Source of the DNA: Flavobacteriales bacterium
Lineage (GTDB): Bacteria > Bacteroidota > Bacteroidia > Flavobacteriales_D > Sanyastnellaceae
DNA: 64,000 nucleotides
Direction: 5' to 3'
NCBI GenBank assembly: GCA_002863125.1
Contig: PKEB01000004.1
Span: 124,001 to 188,000 of the forward strand
A program made the position numbers and the translations under genes. Under the pieces are notes generated by a model. That model searched no databases. It had not been told where the DNA came from and saw only the letters and a list, made by a program, of their open reading frames with translations. Below, in pieces: positions 24,843 to 33,977 of this stretch (positions within the stretch are counted from its first letter, which is position 1; each line of letters begins with the position of its first letter).

Positions 24843-27374
24843 ATGTGGAATAAAGTCGCCGGAGTCTTGATTCGCCAGCGGCTTCTCTGGTTGCTGGTCT
24901 TGGGAATAGGCACCATGTACATTGGGTCGAACATCCCCAACATTCGGCTTCAGTACCAATTTGGCGGGCTGTTGCCAGCGACGGATTCCACCGCCATTGC
25001 ATACGAGGAGTTTAAATCGGTGTTTGGAACGGAGGGGAACGTCATGGTCATCGGGAGCGAATTGTCCCCCCTCCAATCCGCCAAGGCCCTGTCGGCTTGG
25101 GATGGGTTGGCGCACTCCATTCGGACCATGGAGGTGGTGCGGGACACCACCGATGACGGAAAGGACAATCCAGTTCTGGTGTCTTTGATCGACAGCGTAT
25201 TTTGCATGACGGCGGCGTTCGATGTTGTGCGAGATACGGCCGATCGTCGGTTTTTGCTTCGGCCGTTGTTGCCCGATTCAGTCTGGCATAATGGACTGAC
25301 AGATGAGGCCGCTTCGGCGTTTTTTGAACGGCTATTTGAATTGCCCTTTTACGAGGGATTGCTGTACAACGAAGAGCGAGATGCGACCTTGATGACGGTA
25401 TTTATGAACCCGGAGCTATTCGACTCAGAGCGCCGGGGAACCATCGTGGAGGATGTGACGGCCATTGCCGATGAGTGGAGCGAAGACCATGGGGTGCCGT
25501 TGTACTTGAGTGGTTTGCCTTTCATCCGGGTGGAGATGACGAATAAGGTTAAACAGGAAATTGGGTATTTCATCGGTGCAGCATTTGCCGTTACGGCGTT
25601 CTTGCTCTTTCTGTTTTTCCGGAACCTCATTGTCATGGGGGTGAGCATGATTGTGGTCGGAATTGGAGTGATTTGGGCTGTCGGAAGCACCGCACTGTTC
25701 GGCTATGAGTTGAACCTCATGACCAGCTTGATTCCTCCGCTGATGATTGTGATTGGGGTGCCTAATTGCATTTACCTGGTCAACAAATACCACGCGGAGT
25801 ACAAGCGGCACGGCAACAAGGCCATGGCCTTGCAGCGAATGATTGTCAAGGTTGGTAATGCCACGTTGCTGACCAACTTCACCACGGCCCTTGGATTTGC
25901 CACGTTTATTTTCACGCGCAGTGAGGTTCTCAAGCAGTTTGGGGTCATCACTACCTTGAACATCCTCGGTATGTTCGTGATTTCCATTATCGTCATTCCG
26001 GCCTTGATGGCGGGATTGCCGGCACCGAAGACCGCGCACACCCGGCACCTGGACCGGCGCTGGATGTTTACAGTCGTGAATAAATTGGTGCACTTCGTGG
26101 AAGGCCAGCGCACCAAAGTGTACGTAGGTGCGGCCCTGGTGCTACTATTCAGCTTTACGGGCATCGTCCAAATGCAGACCACCGGCAACATTGTGGACGA
26201 CATACCCGACCACGACCGGGTAATCCAAGATTTGCAGTGGGTGGAGGCTGAATTTGGCGGTTCCATACCGTTTGAAATCATGGTGGACACACGTCGCCCT
26301 GGGGGCGCCACCACCACCAACTCACTCAAGCACTTGGACCGCTTGCAAAACGTTTTGAAAGAATACCCCGAGTTCAGTCGTTCGGTGAGCGCGGCGGATG
26401 CAACGAAGTTTGCTTTCCAGGCGTTCAAAAACGGCCACCCCAGAAACTACAGGCTTCCGCGCACCGGGATGGAAAGGACCCAATTTGGTCCTTGGCTTCG
26501 GGGGTCTGCAACTGCAGCCGAAGGATCGAAAATGGCTGAAGGGGTGACCGGAAACTTTTTTGATTCAACGCGGGCAGTAACGCGCATAAGTGTGCAAATG
26601 GCCGACGTTGGCACCCTCGAAATGCGGGAATTGTTGAATGAGGTTCGTCCGCGGGTGGATTCCATTTTCCCTCCGGAGAAGTACGGCCTCACCATGACGG
26701 GCACTAGCGTGGCCTTCTTGGAAGGGACCACCTACATGGTCACCAACTTGGGCATTTCCATTGCCTTGGCCATCTGCGTCATTGCGTTGATTATGGCGAG
26801 CCTCTTCAAGTCCACTCGGATGGTGGCCATCGCCTTGGTGCCCAACTTGTTTCCGCTGCTTTTCACGGCAGGGGTCATGGGGTGGTTTGGTATTGCCATC
26901 AAACCTTCCACGGTGCTGGTGTTTAGCATTGCGTTTGGCATTTCGGTTGATGACACCATTCACTTCCTGGCCAAGTATCGTCAAGAACTCAACATGAAAA
27001 GTTGGAACATTAGGGAGGCGGTCCTCATGGCGCTCAAAGAGACGGGCGTGAGCATGATGTACACCTCCATCGTCTTGTTCTTTGGGTTCTTGATGTTTGC
27101 CATATCAAATTTTGAAGGGACGCGTTTTTTAGGCGTTTTGGTTTCCATTACCTTGGCTGTAGCGATGAGTACGAATTTGCTGCTGCTGCCCTCCCTGCTG
27201 CTGGAGTTCGAAAAAGCCCTGACGACTCGGTCGTTCTCAGAGCCGTTTTTCTCCCTGATGGATGAGGAAGAAGACATCGAATTGGAAGAGTTGGCAATTC
27301 AACAGGGGCTTTCCCCAGGCAAAGGAGATGAACAGCATGAAGCATTGAAGGGGCAGCGCGAACAAAACAACTAA
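24843..27374 (+). CDS. MMPL/RND-superfamily exporter
   Basis: An 843-residue membrane protein with the duplicated RND plan. A helix near residues 12-32 and a large extracytoplasmic loop to about 235 are followed by a cluster of five helices (238-390, with LMTSLIPPLMIVIGVPNCIY). A helix near 420 and a second loop precede a second cluster (625-800) with the FGISVDDTIHFLAKY motif, typical of MMPL/sterol-sensing-like exporters. The acidic DD pair probably lies in the proton path. It is not a classic AcrB pump: no membrane-fusion partner is nearby. The cargo is probably a lipid or isoprenoid. rfbA and a polyprenyl synthase gene follow. Confidence 0.85.
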   Translation: MWNKVAGVLIRQRLLWLLVLGIGTMYIGSNIPNIRLQYQFGGLLPATDSTAIAYEEFKSVFGTEGNVMVIGSELSPLQSAKALSAWDGLAHSIRTMEVVRDTTDDGKDNPVLVSLIDSVFCMTAAFDVVRDTADRRFLLRPLLPDSVWHNGLTDEAASAFFERLFELPFYEGLLYNEERDATLMTVFMNPELFDSERRGTIVEDVTAIADEWSEDHGVPLYLSGLPFIRVEMTNKVKQEIGYFIGAAFAVTAFLLFLFFRNLIVMGVSMIVVGIGVIWAVGSTALFGYELNLMTSLIPPLMIVIGVPNCIYLVNKYHAEYKRHGNKAMALQRMIVKVGNATLLTNFTTALGFATFIFTRSEVLKQFGVITTLNILGMFVISIIVIPALMAGLPAPKTAHTRHLDRRWMFTVVNKLVHFVEGQRTKVYVGAALVLLFSFTGIVQMQTTGNIVDDIPDHDRVIQDLQWVEAEFGGSIPFEIMVDTRRPGGATTTNSLKHLDRLQNVLKEYPEFSRSVSAADATKFAFQAFKNGHPRNYRLPRTGMERTQFGPWLRGSATAAEGSKMAEGVTGNFFDSTRAVTRISVQMADVGTLEMRELLNEVRPRVDSIFPPEKYGLTMTGTSVAFLEGTTYMVTNLGISIALAICVIALIMASLFKSTRMVAIALVPNLFPLLFTAGVMGWFGIAIKPSTVLVFSIAFGISVDDTIHFLAKYRQELNMKSWNIREAVLMALKETGVSMMYTSIVLFFGFLMFAISNFEGTRFLGVLVSITLAVAMSTNLLLLPSLLLEFEKALTTRSFSEPFFSLMDEEEDIELEELAIQQGLSPGKGDEQHEALKGQREQNN

Positions 27375-27386
27375 GTCAAAGACACC

Positions 27387-28271
27387 ATGAAAGGCATCAT
27401 TTTAGCAGGAGGATTGGGCTCCCGATTGTGGCCGCTGACCAAAGCTGTTTCGAAGCAGCTCATGCCGGTTTATGACAAGCCGATGATCTACTACCCGCTC
27501 TCTACCTTGATGCTAAGCGGCATTCGCGAGGTGTTGATTATCAGCACGCCGACGGACTTGCCGGGTTTTAAGCGCCTGCTGGCTGACGGTTCGGACATCG
27601 GGTGTCAGATTCAATACGCAGAGCAGCCGGAGCCCAACGGGCTGGCCCAAGCGTTCGTCATTGGTGCGGATTTCATCGGTGATGATAAGGTGGCGTTGGT
27701 GCTGGGGGACAACATCTTCTACGGTCCGAGTTTTGGCCGTCAGTTGCGCGCAAACACCAACCCGGATGGCGCCATTGTGTATGCCTATTACGTCAATGCC
27801 CCTGAGCGGTATGGCGTGGTGACGTTTAATGAGAGCGACAAGGCGGTGAACATTGTTGAGAAACCGGTCAAGCCGCCTTCCAATTACGCCGTACCGGGCC
27901 TTTATTTCTACGACAACGACGTTGTCGAGATCGCAGCAAACCTCGAGCCGAGTGCCCGTGGGGAATACGAAATCACCGACGTGAACAAGGCATACCTCGA
28001 AGCGGGCAAGCTCTTCGTATCGAAAATGGACCGTGGCATGGTATGGCTTGATACCGGCACGCACCATTCGCTGATGCAAGCTTCGCAATATGTCCAGGTC
28101 ATTGAAGAGCGGCAGGGATTGAAGATCGGCTGCATCGAAGAAATCGCCTGGCGCATGGGGTACATCGACGATGCCACCCTCGAAAAGGTCGCGCGCCCCC
28201 TGCAAAAATCCGGATACGGTGATTACTTGTTGGAACAATTGAAGCGCGGCCGCGGTAGTTCCAGAAAATGA
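27387..28271 (+). CDS. rfbA: Glucose-1-phosphate thymidylyltransferase
   Basis: A 294-residue nucleotidyltransferase making dTDP-glucose, the first step towards dTDP-L-rhamnose. The start [18 protein letters not shown] is the nucleotide-binding loop, followed by [26 protein letters not shown] near residue 105 and the [19 protein letters not shown] block near 150. The last enzyme of the same pathway (rfbD) lies at 42477; rfbB and rfbC are not in the window. The stop overlaps the polyprenyl synthase start in ATGA. Confidence 0.96.
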   Translation: MKGIILAGGLGSRLWPLTKAVSKQLMPVYDKPMIYYPLSTLMLSGIREVLIISTPTDLPGFKRLLADGSDIGCQIQYAEQPEPNGLAQAFVIGADFIGDDKVALVLGDNIFYGPSFGRQLRANTNPDGAIVYAYYVNAPERYGVVTFNESDKAVNIVEKPVKPPSNYAVPGLYFYDNDVVEIAANLEPSARGEYEITDVNKAYLEAGKLFVSKMDRGMVWLDTGTHHSLMQASQYVQVIEERQGLKIGCIEEIAWRMGYIDDATLEKVARPLQKSGYGDYLLEQLKRGRGSSRK

Positions 28272-29251
28272 CGCATCCCAACCTCACCCGACTCAAGGAC
28301 CAGGCTGATGCGGCCATCGAAGCTTTTCTGAAGCAGTGGCCCGAATCTGCGGGCGACGGCTTGTATGCGCCGGTTCATTACCTCATGCAGTTGGGGGGCA
28401 AACGCCTGCGCGCGGTGCTGGCGCTGTCGGCAGCGGAAGCCGAAGGTGCCCCGTGTGAAGTGGCCTTTCCGGCCGCCATGGGCGTGGAGTTGTTCCACAA
28501 CTTCACCTTGATGCACGACGACATCATGGATGCGGCGCCGTTGCGCCGTGGGAAGGAAACCGTGCACATTAAGTGGGACGAGAACGCCGCCATCCTCTCG
28601 GGGGACGCGATGTACACCTTGGCGCATATTGCGTTGGCGCAATTGCCAGCGGAAGGGCTGCCCAAGGCGCTGCGGTTGTTCAACCAAACGGCGCTCGAAG
28701 TGTGCTTGGGCCAGCAAAGTGACATGGCGTTTGAAACGCGAAACGACGTCACGGTTGCGGAGTACATGGAAATGATTCGCCTCAAAACTTCGGTGTTGGT
28801 CGCTGCGTCCTTGGCGCTGGGGGCGATTGCCGCTGGTGCGTCGGAGGAGCGTGTGAAGTTGTGGTATGCGCTTGGCGAAGAATTGGGCCTCGCGTTCCAG
28901 ATGCAGGACGACCTGTTGGACGCGTTCGGCGATGAGCAAGTGGGGAAGCAACTCGGTGGCGACATCCTCGCTGATAAGAAGACCTTCTTGCGCCTGTACA
29001 CCCAGGAAAACGGAGGGGGAGCTGCCCAAGAGGTCCTTGCGAAATGGGATGGGCAACGGCACGACGCCCCGGCGAAAATTGAGGCCGTTCGCTCAGCGAT
29101 GACCGCTGCCGGTGCAGCCGATGCAGCGCGCGAGTTGATGCACGGCCACGTGGCCAAAGCGATGGCGAGTGCCGAAGCATTGGGGTTGGAAAGCAGCCAC
29201 CTGGAGTGGTTCCAGTACCTCGGTGGCATGGTGACCCAGCGAACGTCGTAA
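28268..29251 (+). CDS. Polyprenyl diphosphate synthase, predicted C20-type
   Basis: A 327-residue trans-prenyltransferase. The first aspartate motif is DDIMD at residues 84-88 and the second is DDLLD near 216; GGKRLR lies near 43. The residue five before the first Asp is Phe79 and the motif has no two-residue insertion. In characterised families this pattern goes with geranylgeranyl rather than farnesyl or long-chain products, so a C20 product is inferred. It is coupled by ATGA to rfbA. It may feed carotenoid or quinone synthesis. Confidence 0.88.
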   Translation: MTHPNLTRLKDQADAAIEAFLKQWPESAGDGLYAPVHYLMQLGGKRLRAVLALSAAEAEGAPCEVAFPAAMGVELFHNFTLMHDDIMDAAPLRRGKETVHIKWDENAAILSGDAMYTLAHIALAQLPAEGLPKALRLFNQTALEVCLGQQSDMAFETRNDVTVAEYMEMIRLKTSVLVAASLALGAIAAGASEERVKLWYALGEELGLAFQMQDDLLDAFGDEQVGKQLGGDILADKKTFLRLYTQENGGGAAQEVLAKWDGQRHDAPAKIEAVRSAMTAAGAADAARELMHGHVAKAMASAEALGLESSHLEWFQYLGGMVTQRTS

Positions 29252-29253
29252 AG

Positions 29254-29634
29254 GTGGAAAAAGAAACTGCGCTGACGCACTGGCTGGAAGGCCGCAACCT
29301 GCCTGAGGGCCGCTCCGTCGAAGCGTTCAAGCAAGCGGTACAGCACCAGCTCGTCAAGGATTTTCAATGGGATGCTGAGCGTGTGGGTGAAGTGCGCATC
29401 TCTTTATTGCAATTGTTGGAAGACGAAATCAACTGGGGTATGGAACGGAATCCGACCGGTTTGTTCGCGTGTTTCTACCGCTTGGATCTGGGGGAGGCGG
29501 TCATCCGCGAGGTGATGGATTGGAACGAGCGGCCTCAAGCCGCGGCCAAGTTGGCCGAGTTGTCCCTCGAGCGCGCGGCGCAGAAGGTGTGGCTGCGTTG
29601 GACCTTCGGCGCCGTAGACTCGGCAACAGGGTAG
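29254..29634 (+). CDS. Small conserved-looking protein of unknown function
   Basis: A 126-residue soluble acidic protein, read from a GTG two bases after the polyprenyl synthase stop. It is predicted mostly helical, with a GEVRISLLQLLEDEINW segment and FYRLDLGE in the middle, then an Ala/Leu-rich C-terminal helix ending at WLRWTF. The tight junction and uniform codon use argue that it is a real gene, cotranscribed with the synthase. I do not recognise a domain. A longer frame beginning at 29206 would overlap the synthase gene and is less likely. Confidence 0.7.
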   Translation: MEKETALTHWLEGRNLPEGRSVEAFKQAVQHQLVKDFQWDAERVGEVRISLLQLLEDEINWGMERNPTGLFACFYRLDLGEAVIREVMDWNERPQAAAKLAELSLERAAQKVWLRWTFGAVDSATG

Positions 29635-29680
29635 AGGGTAGCTTCCTTCGTTATTCCTTCTCCTTCTGATGGGCTCGGTG

Positions 29681-29688
29681 TATCTTTG
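29681..29688 (+). promoter_or_regulatory. -7 promoter element for sucA
   Basis: TATCTTTG is a perfect TAnnTTTG match in the intergenic gap, 25 bases before the ATG at 29714. The leader would be about 20 bases. No clear TTG at -33. Confidence 0.5.
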
Positions 29689-29713
29689 TTACACGAACCC
29701 ACGTATAGTCCGC

Positions 29714-32440
29714 ATGGACCCTTTAGATTTCATCAGCCAAGCTGAGCCGCAAGCGATTGAATCTCTGTACCAGCAGTACCGTTCAAACCCGAATTCCGTT
29801 GACGCGAGTTGGCGGCTTTTTTTTAAGGGCTTTGATTTGGCTACCGCCTCTTATGGCGAGGATGCAGCGTCCCCTCAGACCCTCAAGGAATTTCAAGTCA
29901 TCAACTTGATTCACGCGTACCGCGTCCGGGGTCACTTCTTCACCAAGACCAATCCGGTGCGTGCGCGTCGAGTATACAGCCCGGATTTGAGCTTGGAAAA
30001 TTTCGGCCTGTCAACGGCGGACCTTGATACGGTCTTTCAGGCGGGAACGGAGGTGGGCATCGGGCCTTCGACGCTGAAGGAGATTATCGACCACTTGGAG
30101 CTGACATATTGCCACGCCATTGGCATCGAGTACATGTCCATTCAGGACGTGGAGCGCCAGGCCTGGGTGCGCGAGCACATCGAGCTCGCCAACCGCCCGC
30201 GCATCGGCGTAGAAGACCGGGTTCAGATTTTGAAAAAACTCGCACAAGCGACCTTGTTTGAAGAGTTTCTCCAGAAAAAGTTCGTCGGCCAGAAGCGCTT
30301 TTCCCTCGAGGGCGGTGAGACCTTGATTGCGGCATTGGATGCCGTGGTGGAAGAGGGCACAAAGCACGGGGTGAAGGAAGTGTTCATCGGCATGGCCCAC
30401 CGCGGTCGTCTGTCGACATTGGCGCACATTCTCGGCAAGCCCTACGAGGAGATTTTCTGCGAATTCGAAGGGAAGGCATATGACGAAGAGGGCGAATTCG
30501 ATGGTGACGTCAAGTACCACCTCGGCTACTCGCGCGCCTTGAAGGCCGATACCGGTGAGGAAGTGACCATCTCCCTCGCACCCAACCCGTCTCACCTTGA
30601 GGCGGTCGGGCCGGTGGTGGAAGGGTTGTCGCGGGCACGCATCGATGCTTTGGGCGGCGAAGAATCGGCGGTCCTACCGATCCTCATTCACGGGGATGCG
30701 GCCATTTCTGGCCAAGGCGTCGTGTACGAGGTGGCGCAGATGGCCCAACTCGACGGCTACCGCACGGGCGGAACCGTCCATTTCGTGGTCAACAACCAAG
30801 TGGGCTTCACGACGAATTACTTGGACGGACGGAGTTCGATTTATTGCACGGATGTCGGCAAGGTGACCCAGTCACTCGTATTCCACGTCAATGCGGACGA
30901 GGCGGAAGCCGTGGTTCAGGTCATGCGCATCGCGCTGGCCTACCGCCAGCGGTGGAACCAGGACGTCTACATCGATTTGCTGGGGTACCGCAAATACGGC
31001 CACAACGAAGGCGACGAGCCCATGTTCACCCAGCCGCAGTTGTACAAGGCCATTGCCAAACACGACAATCCGTTCAAGCTGTACACCGACCGGCTCGTGG
31101 CAGACGGCAGCATGAAGCAAGAAGAAGTGGAGCGGGTGCGTACGGATTTGCAGTCCCGCATGGAAGAGGCGTTCGAAAAAGCGCAGAAACGCGAGATGGC
31201 GAGCGTCGAGGATTTCTTGGGTGACCTCTGGGCGTCATACAGTGCGGCTGACGAGGCGGCCTTGGCGAGCACGCCCAAAACCTCCGTAACCGAGAAGAAG
31301 CTCAAGTCGTTGGCTGTGGCCATGTCGACCTTGCCCGAAGGCAAAAAGTTTTACCGCAAGGTCCAGCGCCTCATGCGGGATCGGTTGAAGATGATCGAGG
31401 AGGACCGGTTGGATTGGGCACTGGGTGAATTGTTGGCTTACGCCACGCTGTTGGTGGAAGGCCACCCCGTGCGAATCAGCGGTCAAGATGTTGAGCGTGG
31501 GACGTTCTCGCACCGCCACGCGGTGGTGAAAACCGAGGACAGCGAAGAGGAAGTGATTCCACTGAACCTGCTGGATAAGAAACAAGCCAAGTTGACCATT
31601 TTCAACTCGCTGTTGAGTGAGTACGCGGTGTCTGGATTCGACTACGGATACGCCTTTGCAACGCCCAATGGCCTGACCATTTGGGAGGCGCAATTCGGCG
31701 ATTTCAATAACGGAGCGCAGATTCTGTTCGACCAGTTTTTGAGCGCAGCTGAAGACAAGTGGCGGACCATGAACGGCCTCACCCTCTTGTTGCCGCACGG
31801 TTACGAAGGCATGGGTTCGGAACACAGTTCGGGCCGCATGGAGCGGTTCTTGCAACTCGGCAGCGGAGACAACTTCTTCGTCTGCAACATCACGGAGCCC
31901 GCGAACTATTTCCACCTCTTGCGCCGACAAGTCAAGTTCGGATTCCGCAAGCCGCTGGTGGTCTTCACGCCCAAAAAATTGCTGCGTTACCCCAAGGCTG
32001 TGTCCGGTTTTGCCGCCATGGCCAAAGGAGGTTTCCAGAAGGTCATTGACGATCCGCGCATGGCCACCGCAGCGGCGCGAAAGCCCGTGAATACTGTGGT
32101 GTTGTGCTCGGGTAAAATTTACTACGACTTGATCGAGCGCTTGGAGGAACAGGCCGCCCCGAACATCGCATTTGTGCGCGTGGAACAATTGCATCCGCTA
32201 CCCCAAGCGGAATTGGACGCGGTTGTTCAGCAATACGGTGCGGATGCCAACTGCATTTGGGTTCAAGAGGAACCCCAAAATATGGGCGCCTGGTCGTTCA
32301 TACTGCAGCATTACACCGCGGTTCCGTTGAGCGTGATTTCGCGCAGCCTGAGTGCGAGCCCTGCTTCGGGCAGTTCGGCAGTCCATGCCAAGCGTCAATC
32401 GGCCATTGTCGACGAGGTTTTTTCGCATGCCAACGGTTAA
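29714..32440 (+). CDS. sucA: 2-oxoglutarate dehydrogenase E1 component
   Basis: A 908-residue thiamine-diphosphate enzyme. The N-terminal peptide (QAIESLYQQYRSNPNSVD) is followed by HAYRVRGHF near residue 75, MAHRGRLSTL near 225, the TPP region with HGDAAISGQGVVYE near 328, and the C-terminal transketolase domain with HGYEGMGSEHSS near 695. It decarboxylates 2-oxoglutarate and passes the succinyl group to SucB, encoded next. The ATG at 29714 is used because the family begins with a short D/F-rich peptide; the upstream frame from 29669 includes the promoter. Confidence 0.97.
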   Translation: MDPLDFISQAEPQAIESLYQQYRSNPNSVDASWRLFFKGFDLATASYGEDAASPQTLKEFQVINLIHAYRVRGHFFTKTNPVRARRVYSPDLSLENFGLSTADLDTVFQAGTEVGIGPSTLKEIIDHLELTYCHAIGIEYMSIQDVERQAWVREHIELANRPRIGVEDRVQILKKLAQATLFEEFLQKKFVGQKRFSLEGGETLIAALDAVVEEGTKHGVKEVFIGMAHRGRLSTLAHILGKPYEEIFCEFEGKAYDEEGEFDGDVKYHLGYSRALKADTGEEVTISLAPNPSHLEAVGPVVEGLSRARIDALGGEESAVLPILIHGDAAISGQGVVYEVAQMAQLDGYRTGGTVHFVVNNQVGFTTNYLDGRSSIYCTDVGKVTQSLVFHVNADEAEAVVQVMRIALAYRQRWNQDVYIDLLGYRKYGHNEGDEPMFTQPQLYKAIAKHDNPFKLYTDRLVADGSMKQEEVERVRTDLQSRMEEAFEKAQKREMASVEDFLGDLWASYSAADEAALASTPKTSVTEKKLKSLAVAMSTLPEGKKFYRKVQRLMRDRLKMIEEDRLDWALGELLAYATLLVEGHPVRISGQDVERGTFSHRHAVVKTEDSEEEVIPLNLLDKKQAKLTIFNSLLSEYAVSGFDYGYAFATPNGLTIWEAQFGDFNNGAQILFDQFLSAAEDKWRTMNGLTLLLPHGYEGMGSEHSSGRMERFLQLGSGDNFFVCNITEPANYFHLLRRQVKFGFRKPLVVFTPKKLLRYPKAVSGFAAMAKGGFQKVIDDPRMATAAARKPVNTVVLCSGKIYYDLIERLEEQAAPNIAFVRVEQLHPLPQAELDAVVQQYGADANCIWVQEEPQNMGAWSFILQHYTAVPLSVISRSLSASPASGSSAVHAKRQSAIVDEVFSHANG

Positions 32441-32522
32441 GAAAAGATTCAGCGTCGCCCCCAATCCGGTTGACTTCCGTTGTTAATTGCACGCTAACGT
32501 CCATTCCAATACACGACGAATC

Positions 32523-33764
32523 ATGTCCCAACTTGAAATGAAAGTCCCGAGTCCGGGAGAGTCCATCAGCGAAGTGGAAATCGCCACCTGGCTTGTTTCC
32601 GATGGCGATTACGTGGAGAAAGACCAAGCCATTGCGGAGGTGGATTCGGACAAGGCCACTCTTGAACTTCCCGCCGAAGCGGCCGGAATTATCACGCTCA
32701 AGGCAGAGGAGGGGGACACCATCGAAGTGGGCGCGGTGTGTTGCTTGATTGACACATCGGCTAAAGCGCCGGCCAAGAAAGCCGCACCTGCTCCAAAAGC
32801 GGAACCAGCACCAGCACCAACTCCGGCTCCTGCGCCGGCCCCCGCTCCAGCCGCGAAAGCCACCCACGCCGCCGGACATCCTTCGCCAGCTGCTAAGAAA
32901 ATGCTGGCCGAGAGCGGCTTGAAAGCCAGCCAAGTTCAAGGCACAGGACGGGACGGTCGCATTTTGAAACAAGATGTACTCGCTGCTTTGGCGGCAGGAT
33001 TTGACGGTTCTTCCGCAGCCCAGTGGGGCGGTACACGCGAGGTGCGACGTGAGAAAATGTCCATGCTGCGCCGCAAGGTTGCGGAGCGCTTAGTCGGGGT
33101 CAAAAACGAAACGGCCATGTTGACCACGTTTAACGAGGTAGACATGAAGCCGGTGATGGACCTGCGCGCGAAGTACAAGGATGCCTTCCGCGAAGCGCAT
33201 GGCGTCGGTTTGGGCTTCATGAGCTTTTTCACCAAGGCGGTTACGCATGCCATTGCGCAATTCCCTACGGTCAATGGCATGATCGATGGCAAGGAAGTCA
33301 TTTTGCCCGAATACGCTGACATTGGGATCGCTGTGAGCTCGCCAAAAGGCCTAATGGTTCCCGTTGTTCGCAATGCGGAGACGATGAGTTTGGCGCAGAT
33401 TGAAGCCGATATCAAACGCTTGGCCATCCGTGCACGAGACGGCGAATTGGGCATCGATGAAATGCAAGGTGGTACGTTCACTATCACCAACGGTGGTGTC
33501 TTCGGATCCATGTTGTCCACGCCCATCATCAACCCACCACAGAGCGCCATTCTGGGCATGCACAACATCGTGGAACGCCCCGTCGCAGTCAACGGAAAAG
33601 TTGAGGTGCGCCCGGTTATGTACGTGGCTTTGAGCTACGATCACCGCATCATTGACGGAAAAGAAAGCGTCGGATTCCTCTACGCGATCAAAGAAATGAT
33701 CGAGCAACCTGAGCGCCTGCTCTTCACGGGCAAGAGCCCAGAGGAAGTCCTGCTCGGCCTTTGA
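32523..33764 (+). CDS. sucB: Dihydrolipoyllysine succinyltransferase (E2 of OGDH)
   Basis: A 413-residue protein. The lipoyl domain covers residues 1-78, with the lipoylated Lys in [10 protein letters not shown] at 43. A Pro/Ala-rich swinging linker (about 80-120) and the E1/E3-binding domain ([10 protein letters not shown]...[10 protein letters not shown], 125-160) follow. The catalytic domain has the active-site His in [10 protein letters not shown] near residue 375. The ATG at 32523 begins directly at the lipoyl domain. It lies 82 bases behind sucA in the same direction, and lpdA supplies the E3 subunit. Confidence 0.97.
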   Translation: MSQLEMKVPSPGESISEVEIATWLVSDGDYVEKDQAIAEVDSDKATLELPAEAAGIITLKAEEGDTIEVGAVCCLIDTSAKAPAKKAAPAPKAEPAPAPTPAPAPAPAPAAKATHAAGHPSPAAKKMLAESGLKASQVQGTGRDGRILKQDVLAALAAGFDGSSAAQWGGTREVRREKMSMLRRKVAERLVGVKNETAMLTTFNEVDMKPVMDLRAKYKDAFREAHGVGLGFMSFFTKAVTHAIAQFPTVNGMIDGKEVILPEYADIGIAVSSPKGLMVPVVRNAETMSLAQIEADIKRLAIRARDGELGIDEMQGGTFTITNGGVFGSMLSTPIINPPQSAILGMHNIVERPVAVNGKVEVRPVMYVALSYDHRIIDGKESVGFLYAIKEMIEQPERLLFTGKSPEEVLLGL

Positions 33765-33770
33765 ACAAAA

Positions 33771-33795
33771 AACCCCGTACACATGGCACGGGGTT
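33771..33795 (-). terminator. Intrinsic terminator hairpin between sucB and rodA
   Basis: AACCCCGT (33771-33778) pairs perfectly with ACGGGGTT (33788-33795) across a nine-base loop. Read on the minus strand, the stem is followed by a T run (complement of 33766-33772), so it fits termination of rodA transcription. It may also slow or stop sucB transcripts on the plus strand. Confidence 0.6.
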
Positions 33796-33816
33796 ATAGG
33801 TTTGAATGGTTTGCTC

Positions 33817-33898
33817 GCCTTGTTTGTTCCAAATGAGGAAACCCATTGCGGCAGGCTGGCTGCACACAATGGGTCTCTATTATCATTCCAAACAAAGC
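33817..33898. other. Long multi-stem hairpin in the sucB-rodA gap
   Basis: Nested pairing arms lie in an 82-base stretch: 33817-33826 with 33889-33898 (ten pairs, one mismatch), 33832-33836 with 33883-33887, ACCCATTG 33841-33848 with CAATGGGT 33867-33874, and GCAG 33851-33854 with CTGC 33860-33863. It lies between convergent genes. It could be a structured 3' UTR, an RNA element or a second terminator. The remaining sequence to 33977 is AT-rich, without an open frame I can support. Confidence 0.5.
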
Positions 33899-33977
33899 AC
33901 GCCCAAAGGTACAAATTTTCATCCTGTAAAACAAACTAAACGGATAAATTATTCGATTAAATATATATAAGTATCGA

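Noticed and set aside
32757-32872. Short repeats resembling a direct-repeat array in sucB
   Set aside because: They encode the Pro/Ala-rich flexible linker between lipoyl and E3-binding domains; ordinary low complexity, not CRISPR.
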